Below are positions 41,876 through 54,500 of a DNA stretch of 64,000 nt, piece after piece; the stretch's first letter is position 1, and each line of letters opens with the position of its first letter. The translations under genes and the position numbers were made by a program. Source of the DNA: Calliopsis andreniformis. Its lineage: Eukaryota > Arthropoda > Insecta > Hymenoptera > Andrenidae. Location: the NCBI RefSeq assembly GCF_051401765.1, contig NC_135064.1, forward strand, positions 27,192,001 through 27,256,000, given 5' to 3'. Under the pieces are notes generated by a model. It saw only the letters and a program-made list of their open reading frames with translations, had not been told where the DNA came from and searched no databases.

Positions 41876-44800
41876 GTAACTATAGCAGATAGCAGGGCAT
41901 CTTAGGAAAAGGGGATAATCAAGGGGAAAAAAAATGAAGCAGGAGGGTAAAATATTGCAGGGAAATGTGGGATTAAATGTTGAAGAGTTGACTCTGGTAA
42001 TCTAAAGTAACTTGCAAGCAATTCGGTACACAATCTGGCTCGACGCGGGGGTTAGGTCCGCTGAAAGGATTGCGTCGGTTAAACAGCATTCTAGCAACTT
42101 GGCATGGAAACTTCTAAACATTCTTCTCCGAAAGATATTGTTCCCTGATCTCAGAAGGAGATTCTCTAAAGTTCGCTCGCTGTAAATGCATTTCTTTAAA
42201 CTCTCCCGCTTGTTCGCGTTACCCAGCGAGAAAGTAATACCTCGCTAGGTCTCCCTAGGAGAAGGAGATTTCACGCGGTGACTGACCCGGGACAAATTAA
42301 CGGAATCGCTTTAGGGGATATTCATAAAATTTCAATAGCTTCAACCGTGTCGCGAGGGGAAGCGTTGAAAACGTGTTGCGAATATTTTTCTTCTTTCTCT
42401 TTCTTGATTTAAAGAAATTCTTTGATTTCGCCCCGAGTGCACCGTGGGAAGGAGAAAAAGAAACAGAGGCTGGCCTTTTGAAACGTGTCGTTACGTTAGC
42501 TTTTGCGTGTAATAACGAGGTTCATTCGAACTTTTCCCAGCACGAAGGCTGAAAACTAAGAACACCCTTAGAATTCTCGCGTCCAACGGTGTTCCCCTGC
42601 GACGTCTTAAAGACCTAGTAGACCAAGACCTTGCTCTTTAACACGTTGAGTGCAGCACCGATTTTGCTAAGTCCACTGCCGATCCCCAGGGACCAGTGCC
42701 GCGCTCAACTTGTTAAGCTTTGAGAACGTGCCTCGAACGCTCACGATCCAAAACCCTCTACTCGGTTTCAGCTGTCCTGGGTCTACCGATCAAGAACCCT
42801 AACTAACCACACGAGGCGGCATAACGGCGAGAAGGGCTACATCCTGAAGTCGAGCCACGACTGGCTGAACCTCACAATTCCAGACGTCACTCCCTCGGAC
42901 AAGGGTGATTACGTCTGCATGGCGAAAAGCCCTGGCGGAAATACGGAGAAGAACGTGAGCCTAGCTATCGCTGGTGATGGCATAGGCAGCAAGGACAACA
43001 TGATCAGCCTGCCGCTGGCCCTGGGCCTCGGCGTGACGGCGTTGCTGCTCCTCGTCGTCACCGTCTCCCTCTGCGTGTGCTATTGCCGTCGTAGGCGGAC
43101 CAGGCACGACGAGAAGGGCCTCGAGGCGGCCTCGATGGAGCACCACGGCCTCGGCGAGCAGGAGAAATCGCTGATCACCACCATAAATCCCGTGGTGAAG
43201 CCACCTAGACGGTACGAGGCGCCGTCCGTGACGTCACACGGTACCGAGATGACGGAGCTGAACCGTACGCTGCTCGACAACGACTCGGTCTTCGGTCAGT
43301 ACACTGCCTACATTACTAAACAGTGCGTGGCCAGGTGCTAGCTACTAACTATTTGTTACTTCCGTCGGCTGGTCACGGCGGAACGTGGAACGTTCGCGGG
43401 ACGATCGACGTTCGCTCGGGCTCGATGGTGCATCGTGCGAGGTACCGTGTAGTTAGTGGAAACTAGGTAGCGACGTGCTTGGGGTAGATTTAAACGATAG
43501 GAGGTGATAGTCCTGAGGGTGCAAGTTGGTAGGTGTGTTTCTTCGGTATTTATTGGGGGACAGGGAAATCTATAGTTGGGCAGGGTGTAATTGGGCTAAG
43601 GGATGTCGATTGTAAATAGTTAGGAGGTAATTGAGGCGGTAATTTATTGCTGCTAAATTAGTAAATGGTAAGAGTTGTGGAAACGAATGCAATCATCAGG
43701 TATAGTTGATTTCTTAATCATTAAGTACAGAACGTAACTACAGACATTTACTGTGATTGAATTGATCATTTAATGGCGGTACCGATATAAACTGAATAGT
43801 ATAATCATGAAAGCAATGACAATTATTGAATAGATACAGAAGTACTTGCAAACATTTTGTTTGATAAGATGCTGGTGCTAATAAAGCTAGAAATTAGAAG
43901 TCTTACGGGTGCTAGTTGATCTCAGTGATAATTAATTATTGTCTGGTCTTTGTTAAGGATGGACTTTCCCATGACCAAGGGAGCTGTGGTCTTAGGAAAA
44001 ACGTTTGAGAAATTTCATTTGGTGCTATCTTCCTGGGAGGGAGTGCATCCTGGATGCAGACTTTGGGTTAGAATCGCTTGAGAGCTTAAGAGAGTGACTT
44101 ATCAAATTAATCAGTCTCAACACATTCACTTGGAAGAAATTCAACGTGTTTCTTTATTACTAACACTGTTTTGAGTTCTTTCGAGTGGTCCTTGAAAATC
44201 TAACATTTATTAATGTTTACTACCATCGCTTTCCTTAATTGCAAAAGTAATCAAAAAATAATCAATTACTGTCCAACTCTCGCAGGTTAAGAGTGTATAC
44301 TCGCCTTGGTAAATGCAAAGTCCTGGAGTAGCATTATAGGGAGCAGCTTTGTGAGCACGTTCTAGGTCAAGCGGTTCTCTCCTGCTATTCCAGTTAAACC
44401 TCTCTTTCATTATCTTTTTACAAAATCCTCGACATATTTTTTATGTCTAGTATTATCTGCCATAGCAGATAGTATCCAATTCAGGGGAGATGCTGAAGAA
44501 AATACATATGATTGAGAGATGCTGTCATAGCAACCGAAGCCACTTGCGAGCCAACAAGTGGTAGCGAGGAGAACGAGAGCATTAGCCTTGAATGCGCCTA
44601 TAAAGTTCCGCGCAAAAAGTATCATAATAAAACTATGCTAATACTTAAGTGCATTATAGCATTTACCTCCTGTTGCTTTTATGACGTCGCTATATGTGTT
44701 CCACTAACTCTGTCGCCAATGTCGGTACCAAGGAAATCCGAAGAATAATGGTTTTGCACATGTAAAGTTGTTTATTAGATATTGTGGATCAAACAGGAAA

Positions 44801-47800
44801 AAATGGTAATTTTTAAAACTATCTCCACGTCGACAAGTAATTAAAGACTGAAGATTATTTAAAATATAATAGCTTGACGATCAACTTAATATCAGGGTAA
44901 AGATCGATCGATTCACCTCCAATGAATTTCCACGGTAAACGCCGCTGTGAAGCTGAAATCCAATTTAGGTACATATTGTTAGTGTCAGGGTCATTAATCT
45001 TCCGATTTCCTTCAGAAAACATTCACTTTACATCGTTGAGAACAGTATCATCGCTAATTACGGTCTAGAATTGGTTAATTGAATGGTGAACGACGAATGT
45101 ATTTAAGTTTAAGACACAGAATCGTATTAGCGTGATGCGGTTGGGGTTCGGTAATCCCCAGCGGGCAGATAAATGAGGCGCCATCGATCCTGGGTTAACA
45201 AGTATCGGCTAAGACTCGTTGCAAGATTAATGAGGGCGTGCAACGGATAAGGAGAGAGGAGAAAGGCGTTCGTCATTTGTGTCTAGTTACGATAGCGTTT
45301 TTCTCTGCGAGCAACCTCGTTTTCCGCGCAGGAAGCCGCTCTTGCTCGCGCGCAAGCGTCGAGCGTCGTTAATTAAACGCGACGTATCTAATCGTCGCGT
45401 TTCACAGGCGTGTCGTTTTATGAAATAATTATTTTGATAAAGATGTAAATACGTAACGCGGCATGCGGTCGTTAAATTATGCGTCGGCACGAAACGTTCA
45501 AGGCGAGTCAAATATTTCTGCTTTTAAATAATAGCTATTACGTATTGATAATCTTGTGAGTCAAAATTATATAACTTATTACCTGATCGAGTTTACATAC
45601 GTGACGAAACGAGGGAAGCAAAATCTATAATTGAACTGTAAGGCGAAACGAAAAGTTGTCCTAAGAGCGCAAGAAACACAGCCGCTTATTAGAACATTAG
45701 TTGCTTTCTAGCTTAAATAACCAAAATACCGGGAAAACAAAAGCGGAGCGGGCTATAGTCTGGGATTGTACGCGTAAAGTAGACGATTAAATTGATAAGC
45801 GAAGAGGGAAGCACACGTTATGCGACGTTCGAGTTCGAGCTGCACAAAGGGAGAGTAATAATCGTTACAATACGCTCAGGCTGCATTAGCGAGTTGGCGG
45901 TTTATCGAGAACGATACGGACGATTCTTTCGTGCACGCACGCAGTAGAGACGCAGTCCTATCCACTCTCCAAGATGGTAATTGAAATTGTCGAGAATCTC
46001 GCGTCTGAAGGGGCAACTTCCGTTTTCCGACTACCCTTACGCGCATGGCATCCCTTTATACTTACAGAGGAAGGTTAGTCCCGCTACCCTCGTCTCCCTC
46101 GTTCTACTTCTCCTTCCGATTGCCATTGAACAGGATTCAAATGTAGTGAAACGTGCGAACACCGTGATAGGAGCTCCCTGAAATTGCTGCTTCTCGTTTA
46201 CCACTCGTAAAGATTTTACGCGGACGTAGGGAGGACTTCGCGCCGAGATGACTGCGGCCCCCTGAGAGTCTTTGACGATAAAAACGGGCGAGTGCATCGA
46301 CACCTGCCTGTATTTCATTTTCTTGACAGATTCGTTACGACAGCTCCTGCTGTGCCGTTTAAATTACAACTCGAACAAGCGTTTCGCGAAGCGCGGCAAA
46401 AGTCGACCCACTTTTCTCTCCGATGAAACTTTATCTCGCGAGCCTCGCGATCGATTCGTGTCTTTCCGCGATATTACCCGCGACAGGTCTTATACATTAT
46501 GTAACCTTCTCTAATACTGATGCGCGGTATCTGACGTGTTATCGGAATTTCTTTGCAAAGGAGTTGCGACTGAGATGTTCTTGTCATAATGACGCTCCTT
46601 ATCGTCGTGTCTCGCACACTTTCGGTTATATGGATATGGAAAACACGTACATTGACACCTCTGGCTGGTGCAAAAAACTTAGGTCTGAAGATCTGTCGAT
46701 TGTAGGTATAATTCAGTCAGTACATTTGCAATATTTAATCTGTTGACTAAACTTAATTAGGATAGTTTAACACGATCATAGACCTTTGACCCATGTCTGG
46801 GTCAGGGCATTTTGAAGGATATTTACGTCAGACTCTTGTTGAATTTATGATGGAAGACTGTGTAAATCTTCTTGGTTTCTAAACGAAACTTGCATCACTT
46901 TCTGAAATGCAGAAGCGAAGCAGTACATTTTTGATGGGCTGTGAACGTGTTAATACTAACTAGTATTGTACTTTTAGTACAATACTTTTAGTACTAAAAG
47001 TACAATACTAGGTTCCACACAATTCTACATACAGAATAACCTAACTACCTACATTCAAAATACATTAAACAACTCTGCCTTTTTGAGGAGATACAAAATT
47101 ACATATTAAAACTTGGAAATTAAGGTACCTATAGGAAATGAAACCATACATGCATAAGTCTCGAAATGCAGAAATCTGTGTCGACTGGAAACTAGATTCT
47201 CTAATCTCAAACACGGTCGAACGAATGTCCCCAGACTAATTCTCCCTTTTCTCCCAGAAAACCGCAGTTCCTAGAAGGGGTAGAGACCCCCAGGACGCCT
47301 GGACCCACTTAATTTTTTTGAATTATTTTATTATGACGCGAGGTTCACTTTTCTGTTTTAACGTTCGTCCTTTTTTTTTGTTCATGTACTGGCAGCTGAC
47401 GGTATCGGTGGTGGTGTCGGCAGCGGAGTGATCGGAGGGGTCGGCGACGACGAGAGGGAAGAACGAGCGACACCGGAACTCGAGGGCGGTACCGGTACCC
47501 TGTGCCGCGGAGGGGGCGGCAGCTACCGACAATATCCGCCCGATCTTCTGGCTTTCTCCGGAGGTCGGGGCGCATCGCCGACCAGCCAAGCGTCCACAGC
47601 GCCCGACAACACGCGTCTTCCGAGTCAGCACGCGACATCCGCCGCAGCCACGTACGGCTCACCCTCGAACCAATATCCGGCCGCGTTCAAGACCCTGCCC
47701 CACAACCGGAGCGTTACGCCGTACGGGCTGACGAGCTCCACAATCGCGCCAGTGATGCCTCGGCACGGCTACGTCACGATCCCCAGGAGACCCAGGGCGC

Positions 47801-48237
47801 CCAGCTGGAGCAGCGGCCCACCCACCTCGCCCACAGACAGACTAGAGCCAGTCTACGACAATCTGGGGCTGCGCACCACCGCTGACGGCAGCTCAGTCCT
47901 CTCTCTGAACAAAAGTCCCGAACCTTTGTCCTCCATGAGGAGTCGGCCGCTGCCTGGCACGCCCAACTCGCACTATGGCACGATACAACGAAGCACGCCG
48001 AACATCCTGACCAGCAGCCCGCTGGACAGAGCCGCTCCTGAAGGCGCGGCCGAGTGGCCTACGAAACTGGCCGACGAGTCTACAGATAGCAATCATGTGC
48101 TCAGCCAACAGCAGCCACAGTCGAGCAGCAACACGCTGAGTAGGAAAGTGCCGCCCAGGCCGCCGCCAAAGCCTAAGAAGAAGTCGACAAATGGACCTTT
48201 GTACGAGGACGAGGGCGAGGATGGCACGGAGGTATGA
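40985..48237 (+). CDS. kek: Kekkon-family LRR-Ig transmembrane receptor (three coding exons, complete)
   Basis: The coding sequence joins 40985-41875, 42772-43294 and 47396-48237 into 2256 bases (751 residues plus stop). All junctions are GT-AG and in phase. The order is a signal peptide (residues 1 to about 22), an LRRNT cysteine cap (C29, C33, C35, C46), about six to seven leucine-rich repeats (residues 60-215), an LRRCT cap starting NPWNCNC (216-264), one Ig domain with paired C288 and C346, a membrane helix at about 376-402 followed by arginines, and a cytoplasmic tail of about 350 residues. This order is the kekkon signature. Drosophila Kek1 is known to bind and dampen EGFR, and other Keks modulate BMP signalling. 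The tail carries tyrosine motifs (VYDNL, HYGTI), a proline-rich stretch RKVPPRPPPKPKK and the C-terminus GTEV, a class I PDZ ligand. The start was chosen because the ATG lies 11 bases after a strong acceptor. I cannot say which Drosophila Kek is the orthologue. Confidence 0.93.
41876..42771 (+). other. kek intron 1
   Basis: An 896-base phase 0 intron (GTAACT...TTTCAG) splits the Ig domain. It contains no reading frame or repeat I recognise. Confidence 0.85.
42772..43294 (+). CDS. kek: kek coding exon 2: rest of Ig domain and transmembrane helix
   Basis: This exon starts after TTTCAG in phase 0 and continues the Ig fold from the tryptophan strand (LSWVYRS) to the second cysteine (DKGDYVC). 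The membrane helix follows, then an arginine-rich stop-transfer signal and the first 70 or so cytoplasmic residues. It ends at TTCG before GTCAGT in phase 1. If this donor is not used, translation reaches a stop at 43339-43341 after 16 more codons. Confidence 0.9.
43295..47395 (+). other. kek intron 2 (4.1 kb)
   Basis: A phase 1 intron between the membrane-proximal part and the main cytoplasmic tail. It contains a perfect inverted repeat at 46960-47011 and two abutting short minus-strand reading frames at 44210-44625. No recognised nested gene. Confidence 0.8.
46960..47011. repeat. Perfect 21-bp inverted repeat with 10-bp loop
   Basis: Arms 46960-46980 and 46991-47011 are exact reverse complements, centred on loop AATACTTTTA. 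It lies in kek intron 2, about 385 bases before exon 3. It could fold into a stable RNA hairpin or be the remnant of a small transposon. Confidence 0.9.
47396..48237 (+). CDS. kek: kek coding exon 3: cytoplasmic tail and PDZ ligand
   Basis: This exon follows a T9 run and ACTGGCAG. It is joined in phase 1, giving Ala-Asp-Gly-Ile then a glycine-rich stretch. It is strikingly GC-rich compared with the flanking introns, so long shadow reading frames open on both strands. Content: a Gly/Ser/Pro-rich low-complexity tail, VYDNL and HYGTI tyrosine motifs, a basic proline-rich segment fitting the RxxPxxP SH3-ligand pattern near residues 721-734, an acidic run, and the terminal residues GTEV before TGA. 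Confidence 0.9.
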
Positions 48238-48580
48238 TCGACCTATGTCGGCCGACGAAGATGAGGCCGCGAGGTCGTGGCCGTGGTAAGAAGGGACGCA
48301 TGACCACAGTCACAATAAACCGGTAGTGCCTTTGAAAAAGGGACGAGCCCGCGCTCGCCCAAGGGAGTGCTGACGAACGAACGTGTGGGGGCTTCCACAT
48401 CCGGTGAACCCGCTGTACGCTGACCAGCGGCAAACTTTTCGGACGCGACGCCTTCGCTGATCTCGTTCATTCTTTTCTCCCACCCCCCTCCCCTTGTTTT
48501 CTCTAATTTATTTTAATCTAACCGACGTGCTAGAACTCGCCGCTGTGACTCGTGATGAATAAACGTTCTCGAGTGATCTC
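48238..48580 (+). terminator. kek proximal 3' UTR with a candidate AATAAA signal
   Basis: The first AATAAA downstream of the kek stop codon is at 48558-48563, about 320 bases into the 3' UTR. T-rich, UTR-like sequence continues to about 49,300, so longer 3' UTR forms are possible. Confidence 0.45.
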
Positions 48581-51500
48581 GACGCGAGGAGGAATGCAGT
48601 CGTTGTCATCCGCTCGGGGTTATGTGCAACGGGACACTCGACGGTTACGGTGGACACGGCTGACGTTGCATTCGTGCTGGTTCTTAGCTTAAGGAGTTGA
48701 TTGACAAGATCAAGGATCATGTAAGATAGAGCGTAACGAGACACTAGTGTTAAGAGTGACGTCTTTTCTAGGGACGTTTGTCTTATTTATTGGCGTGCTT
48801 GTCGCATGTCTAATGAAGATCACGTCGAAGCCAAGACACTGTGGAAACAATAACGTTTTATACGATCTCCTCGTAAAACGGTGCCGCGATCGAGCACCGT
48901 CGACTCTTATTTTCTTTTTATTCGAACTTTTACGCTCGCCCGGCTTGTGTATTAGCCGGGAATAATTTTTACACGACACTTGAAGAGTTTAGGGGTGTTT
49001 TATCCTCGCGCGTCGCCAAGTACACCCTCAGAGGGAACGTCAGGCGACGCTTTATTATTCCTTTTACCGTTAGTTTTATTATAGGTTCGTTTTCTTTGTT
49101 TTCTTTTTTCTCTTTTAATGTAATCGTGTATTACGTTGGTACTTGACTGCGTCGAACAAGTAATCGCTGTAACGACAATGTAAATCGGGATTAAAAAGTA
49201 AACGATAGCTATGTAAGGACAAACGTATAATTACAGAGATGATGTTAGTGTAACTATTGATAGTAAGTTCAAGGAACGAGTATGTACAGGATTATATCCC
49301 AAGTCGTATTTGTTCTTAAATGCTAGTTACACAGATGTTCCAGCGCGAGATTCTGTGAAATCTTAATCGATTCTAGGCTTTCGAGGATCACGCTGACGCT
49401 CCTACTTATCGCGACGATTGACTCTACGCAACACCGTGACCAAACTGTATTTTATCGCGTATTCTCTCGTCCCTTGGAACATAGTACTCGAAACTATTTT
49501 AATATTCGCGCGAAGTACAAAATTTTGCGCGTCACTTCGTTTCTGTGAAAGAGAATATTGATACGCGTTTAGGCTAACTGCCAAGTGTGTTGTAAAAATG
49601 AAGAAATTAGTGCAGCTTGTACATACTGTGTATTATATCTAAGGAATAGTTTATCTGTCTTATGACAACTTGATCAGGCAGCTCTCTAATGGAACCGATA
49701 GGTTCTGCGTTTAAGAAACACAATGTAGAAGATAACGCGATAATCTTCGAGCATGCAACGATGTGAACAAACAGCTGGCCAATTTGTAATAAGGAGGATG
49801 TTATAATATTGTATACGTAACGTATAAGGACAATTTTATCGCGACTCGAACGCGTACTGCAATCCACGTGTTACTAAAAATTGAATTTAAGGGATTCATA
49901 GGATGATCTCTGACGGAAGCGTACCGCCAGAATTGCTTTTCGATTTCATTTTACTTTCAATCCCATCCTCTTTTCGCGCACACTTTTTAGATCGAATTTT
50001 TTATCCTTCCTTTTATATAGAATTATCTCAAAAAAGGGGTGAACGATCCAAAGATGAATACTTTTTAAAGTAAAAAAAAAAAAATCTATCTTCCAACTAA
50101 TCTCAACTTTATCTGTTAACAATTCCATAAATATAAGCATTTTTTAACATTCTGTATTACCATAAGAAACTAGTACAAAAATTTAGCTTGGAATAGACAC
50201 TTGTTCTTATTTTAATTTATTTTTCCCAAGGTTAGTTTAGAATCCTGTATTTACTGATTTATTTTTTATCTGTTTTGATATATAAACAATGGTCCCAATA
50301 TTATTCACCCCTTCTTTAGGATCATCTTGTACAATTATCTTATCATACAATGACTTTTGTAACAATTTTACCGACCGATCTTGCGTGACACGAACGAAAT
50401 TCGTCGATCCAAAAGCAAACATCCGTCGTCGATGCGATTTCACCGAGTAGATACGAACTACGAGAGGATCATTCTTGGACCAGAAATTTATCGCTCGTAA
50501 GCTACGAACTTGTTATACTTCCGGTACGTTTTATCCGGAGCTTAACGTTGCGTTCCCGCCCTTTAACAGGGATTTCGGGATCGATCGCCTACAACTTGTT
50601 GCAAACTCAGGCGTATCCTTCCTCTGCAACGGTATTTCGAAACAAGCGGAGTGTTATTCAACAACTTCGAAATCTCTTTCCTCTCGGTCCACGAATACAC
50701 AGCGAGCAGAATAAACTGGAAAATAATGAATGTTCATTAAAAGCACGGAATGAGTAACGTGATAATTGGAGCGAGCATTTCCTTTCTTTTCACTTCTCAA
50801 ACAGGAAAAGCTTGTGAGAAGTAACAAAATCGTCCTACGATTTCACGTTCTATGTCAGTGCAACAGTGCGCCTGTGAAACGCAAAATTGCACTTTCCCAG
50901 CACAATTTTGAAAAAAATGGGATTACGCGGTGCAAGCAGGCCGTTGAATGCAGCCAGCCAAGTGAGCACATGGAAAGATATACCAACCTTTTCCTCTGCA
51001 ACTTTACTCTTCCTCTAGTAGAACATACAGCTCAAAAATGCAACTTTAAATAAAAAATTCAACTTGCTCCATTGTGCCACTCATACCTTGATACGTTCCA
51101 AAGGAAGGTCCTACTTTCCATCCGTCAACGTTAACACCAGTCGATACTGACAACGATTGACAGACTGTCCAACGACGACGAGATACCTTCCTCAATTATC
51201 GTGACACACCTAACAGTATTACGAAAAAATCTCGAAAACGATGATGCGGCGTTGATGGGACGACACGGAGAGGATCGCGGCGCGGTCGTGTAGCTTCGTT
51301 CCCTTCGCTGTACTCGATACTTTAACGACTATACATTTGATCGCAGATAGTAAAGATAGAAGACAGAAGACAGAAGACAGAGGAAATGAATAATTCAGGG
51401 ATTATTAGATCCATGAAGCAGGTGCCAATCAGCAGACTTCTACATTTTCTTCCTAAAATTGAAGATCAAATTCATTTTAGCTAATGAATGGAGAATACTA

Positions 51501-54500
51501 ACTAATCATCGACGAGCATAAGATTGAGGCTACACGACCGGATATCGTCGCGAATTATTTTAAGCGGCCTAGCAGAGTCGCGGCTCGTCCGATCCAATCG
51601 TGCCGCGCCCTGTACATACACGGACCTAATCGCACGCTAATTACATGGGGTTGTTTATAGTGTAAATGTGGGATATACGCACGATTAATTGCAGCGCGGC
51701 ACGAGAGGTTGGTATGGCGCCACGAGTATATTTTTGTAATTTTGTATTTTGACGTGATCTCCGGCAACGTCCAGTCCCACGGCGACCGCGGGTGGAAGAC
51801 GATCTCGTCCTCGTGTCTCTGCTAACGTCGACTCTACGAGGATTTAATCCAAGCACATTCGTGCACCATACGAGCAGTAAAATATAATATAATTGAACGG
51901 TCGTCAGGCTTCCACAATACGTCGTGGCTGCGATTACCTCTTAATTCGGTTCTTCGCTCACCCTCTGACATCCTCAATCTGCGTTAATACTTGCACGTAT
52001 ATGGTAGGGGATTATGCTGCGTCTTGAATTGGGAGGCTTGAGGAATGAGAAGCCACGAACTATGCATCTCTCAAAGATTTAGATATAATTGTTTAGGATC
52101 AGGGTACCTTAACGGGGCGTTATGGTCCTCATAGGAAATGAGGACAAGAACAAAAGAGGGGTAGAAAAAAAGGAAAGCGGAAGGAGGCTATAGAGAGGGA
52201 CAATGTTGGAAGAGAGCCACAAGCTAAAATAGGTTGAGAATCGCTGATTTAGAAGTTTGAACTCGAGCATTGATGAGAAAAAGTTGTATATAGTGCTCTG
52301 GGATGTACCTAGCAGAGGAGGATCTCAAGTAACGTTACGAAATCAATGTTCCCTACATTTCTTTTCTTCCTCTTCTTCAAACGATCTATGTTCTAGCTCT
52401 CATTTGGTTCGAAAATCACACTCAGCTTGCACAGGTGGCGCCATTATCCAAACTTCTTTTTTCCTACTTACACCTCGCGAGGAGCATCTTGGCGGGTCGA
52501 CGAGGCTCGTTTCGCGCGAACGCAACTCGTCCCTTGCACACACTTGCGCTTAATGACAGCAGGACAAGTGTACGCGAAAATAGAACATGCGCAAGCCCGC
52601 AATTACAGTCACCTGGGAAAGGCTGGGCGGGGGTGTTCTGTGCACTATTAGCAGGAGCGTGTTTACTGGGGAGTTCGTATATGACGAGCCACCAGTCATC
52701 GTGCAATTATTGCCGCGAGATACTTTGTGCCCGTGGTTAGGCTGTTCCATGCTTTAATGAGACCACTCTCTTTGACACTCCAACGCTGCGATAACACAGT
52801 TCACGTGCACCCACTCTCCGAAGTCTCCTCCACCCCCGCAATGACGACGTTCGCCAGCAATCGATAGAAGCAAGCTCGCGATACTTCGATTCTCCACGCC
52901 TTCCCTTCGTCTCTTCCCTTAATGACACCGCGTGTCTACCTGTCGCGTATGCATCCGCTTGAAGTCGTTACGACAGACGTCAAACGGGAATCCAGAAGTC
53001 GTGAGGTACTGTGGATGGGTACAGCCCGCGTAACTGCGAATGTCGGACACGTTTCATTTAGTATTTTTAACGAGGTAAATGCGACCGCCTGCGTCAAGGT
53101 TCCTTCGCGCGAGCGAAAGTTCTAAAAGAACAGCCGTGGTTCGCGATGTTGACGAGATCTGTACTAGTGAGAGGCGATAAAAGGGTGGTACTGTTGATGG
53201 GACTTGTGAGAGTTCCCCTTTGGATCGTGGGATGAAGTTTTTCTTATCACAATAGTTTGCTATGGTAGACCTAGAAACAAATCAAGGTACCTTAATGACG
53301 AAATAAGATTCGATATTTAGAATGGAGGTATCAGGAATTTGGGGATTAATCATTGTCTAGGATGGTAGGGTACAAATGTCGACGAGTTTGATACGTTCAG
53401 AGGAGCGAAAAGGGATTCTAGCGCGAATAGCCGCAGAACATTCCTGCAAAAAATCGGAGTGTCTGATGTTTTTAACGATGAGAAAAATTTGGACGTGAAT
53501 TTCGACCAACTCGACTCTAAAATCGTCGACCACGCGATACACATTGATGTGCAAAGTGGGTCACATAATTGGACCCATTCCGATAACTCTGTAAATATTG
53601 ATTTTTCAAGAATTACCAGCTACAAACTTTCCGTGATCCAAAGGGACCACTTAATACGCTATTAAAATTCTTTGCCATTTAAACTTAATTACATTCCAAA
53701 CTTATCAATCAATCGTTTTCTGAAAACATTGTAAATTGTAACTCCTCGCGACGATTCGTTGGCACGGGCTCCTCAATTTCTTTTGTTCTGTATAAATGTG
53801 TTATGCACTGTCATTCTCTGTAACCCAAATTTTGAAGATCAATATCTGCAAAGTTATTGACAGTGGTCCAGCTTTACATCCTTCGCTTTACAAACAAAAT
53901 CAAACGAAAAGACCAAACAATCATCTGCATTGCTTCTTATTCTCCCAAAAAGTAATTGTATTAATTAAACTAAAATCATTATTATTTGCCTCATTTCGAA
54001 GAGTATAATAATCTAGACTTCAGAACTGTATTCCAAGTGACGTAGATAATAGTCCTAGTTCTGGCACCGAGATATTGGCGTGAATTTCTCAATTGCATCC
54101 GTGAGAGCGTGCAGATGAAAGTACCGTCCAATACACCAATCCGACCACAACCATTTGGACATTACAAATTATTATAATTAATCAAAATTAACGAAGAACT
54201 GAATTACATAGTTGGAATAACAGGACGTCCCTCAAAGATTCCAATCATCCTTACGTCGCTTTTTATACACTTGATCCAGGGACATTCAGTTTTAGACCAG
54301 GTTGATTACGTTCCATAGTTGTACTATTTCCGTTTTAATGCATTTTTGTAATACGTTCTCACTAGTTCTTTCATATAATTGATAGATGTAATTCTCGGAA
54401 ATGGGAAGCAAACTGTTATATCGAAAAGGGAAGTCAGGAATAAATGTTATTCCTATCAAGCCGTAAGTAATTACAGTTCACAGTAGAATACGAATTTGAA

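Noticed and set aside
47345..47885. Overlapping frames on both strands across kek exon 3 (47502-47885 plus, 47345-47662 minus)
   Set aside because: They are by-products of the GC-rich coding sequence. The kek frame joins in phase and carries motifs.
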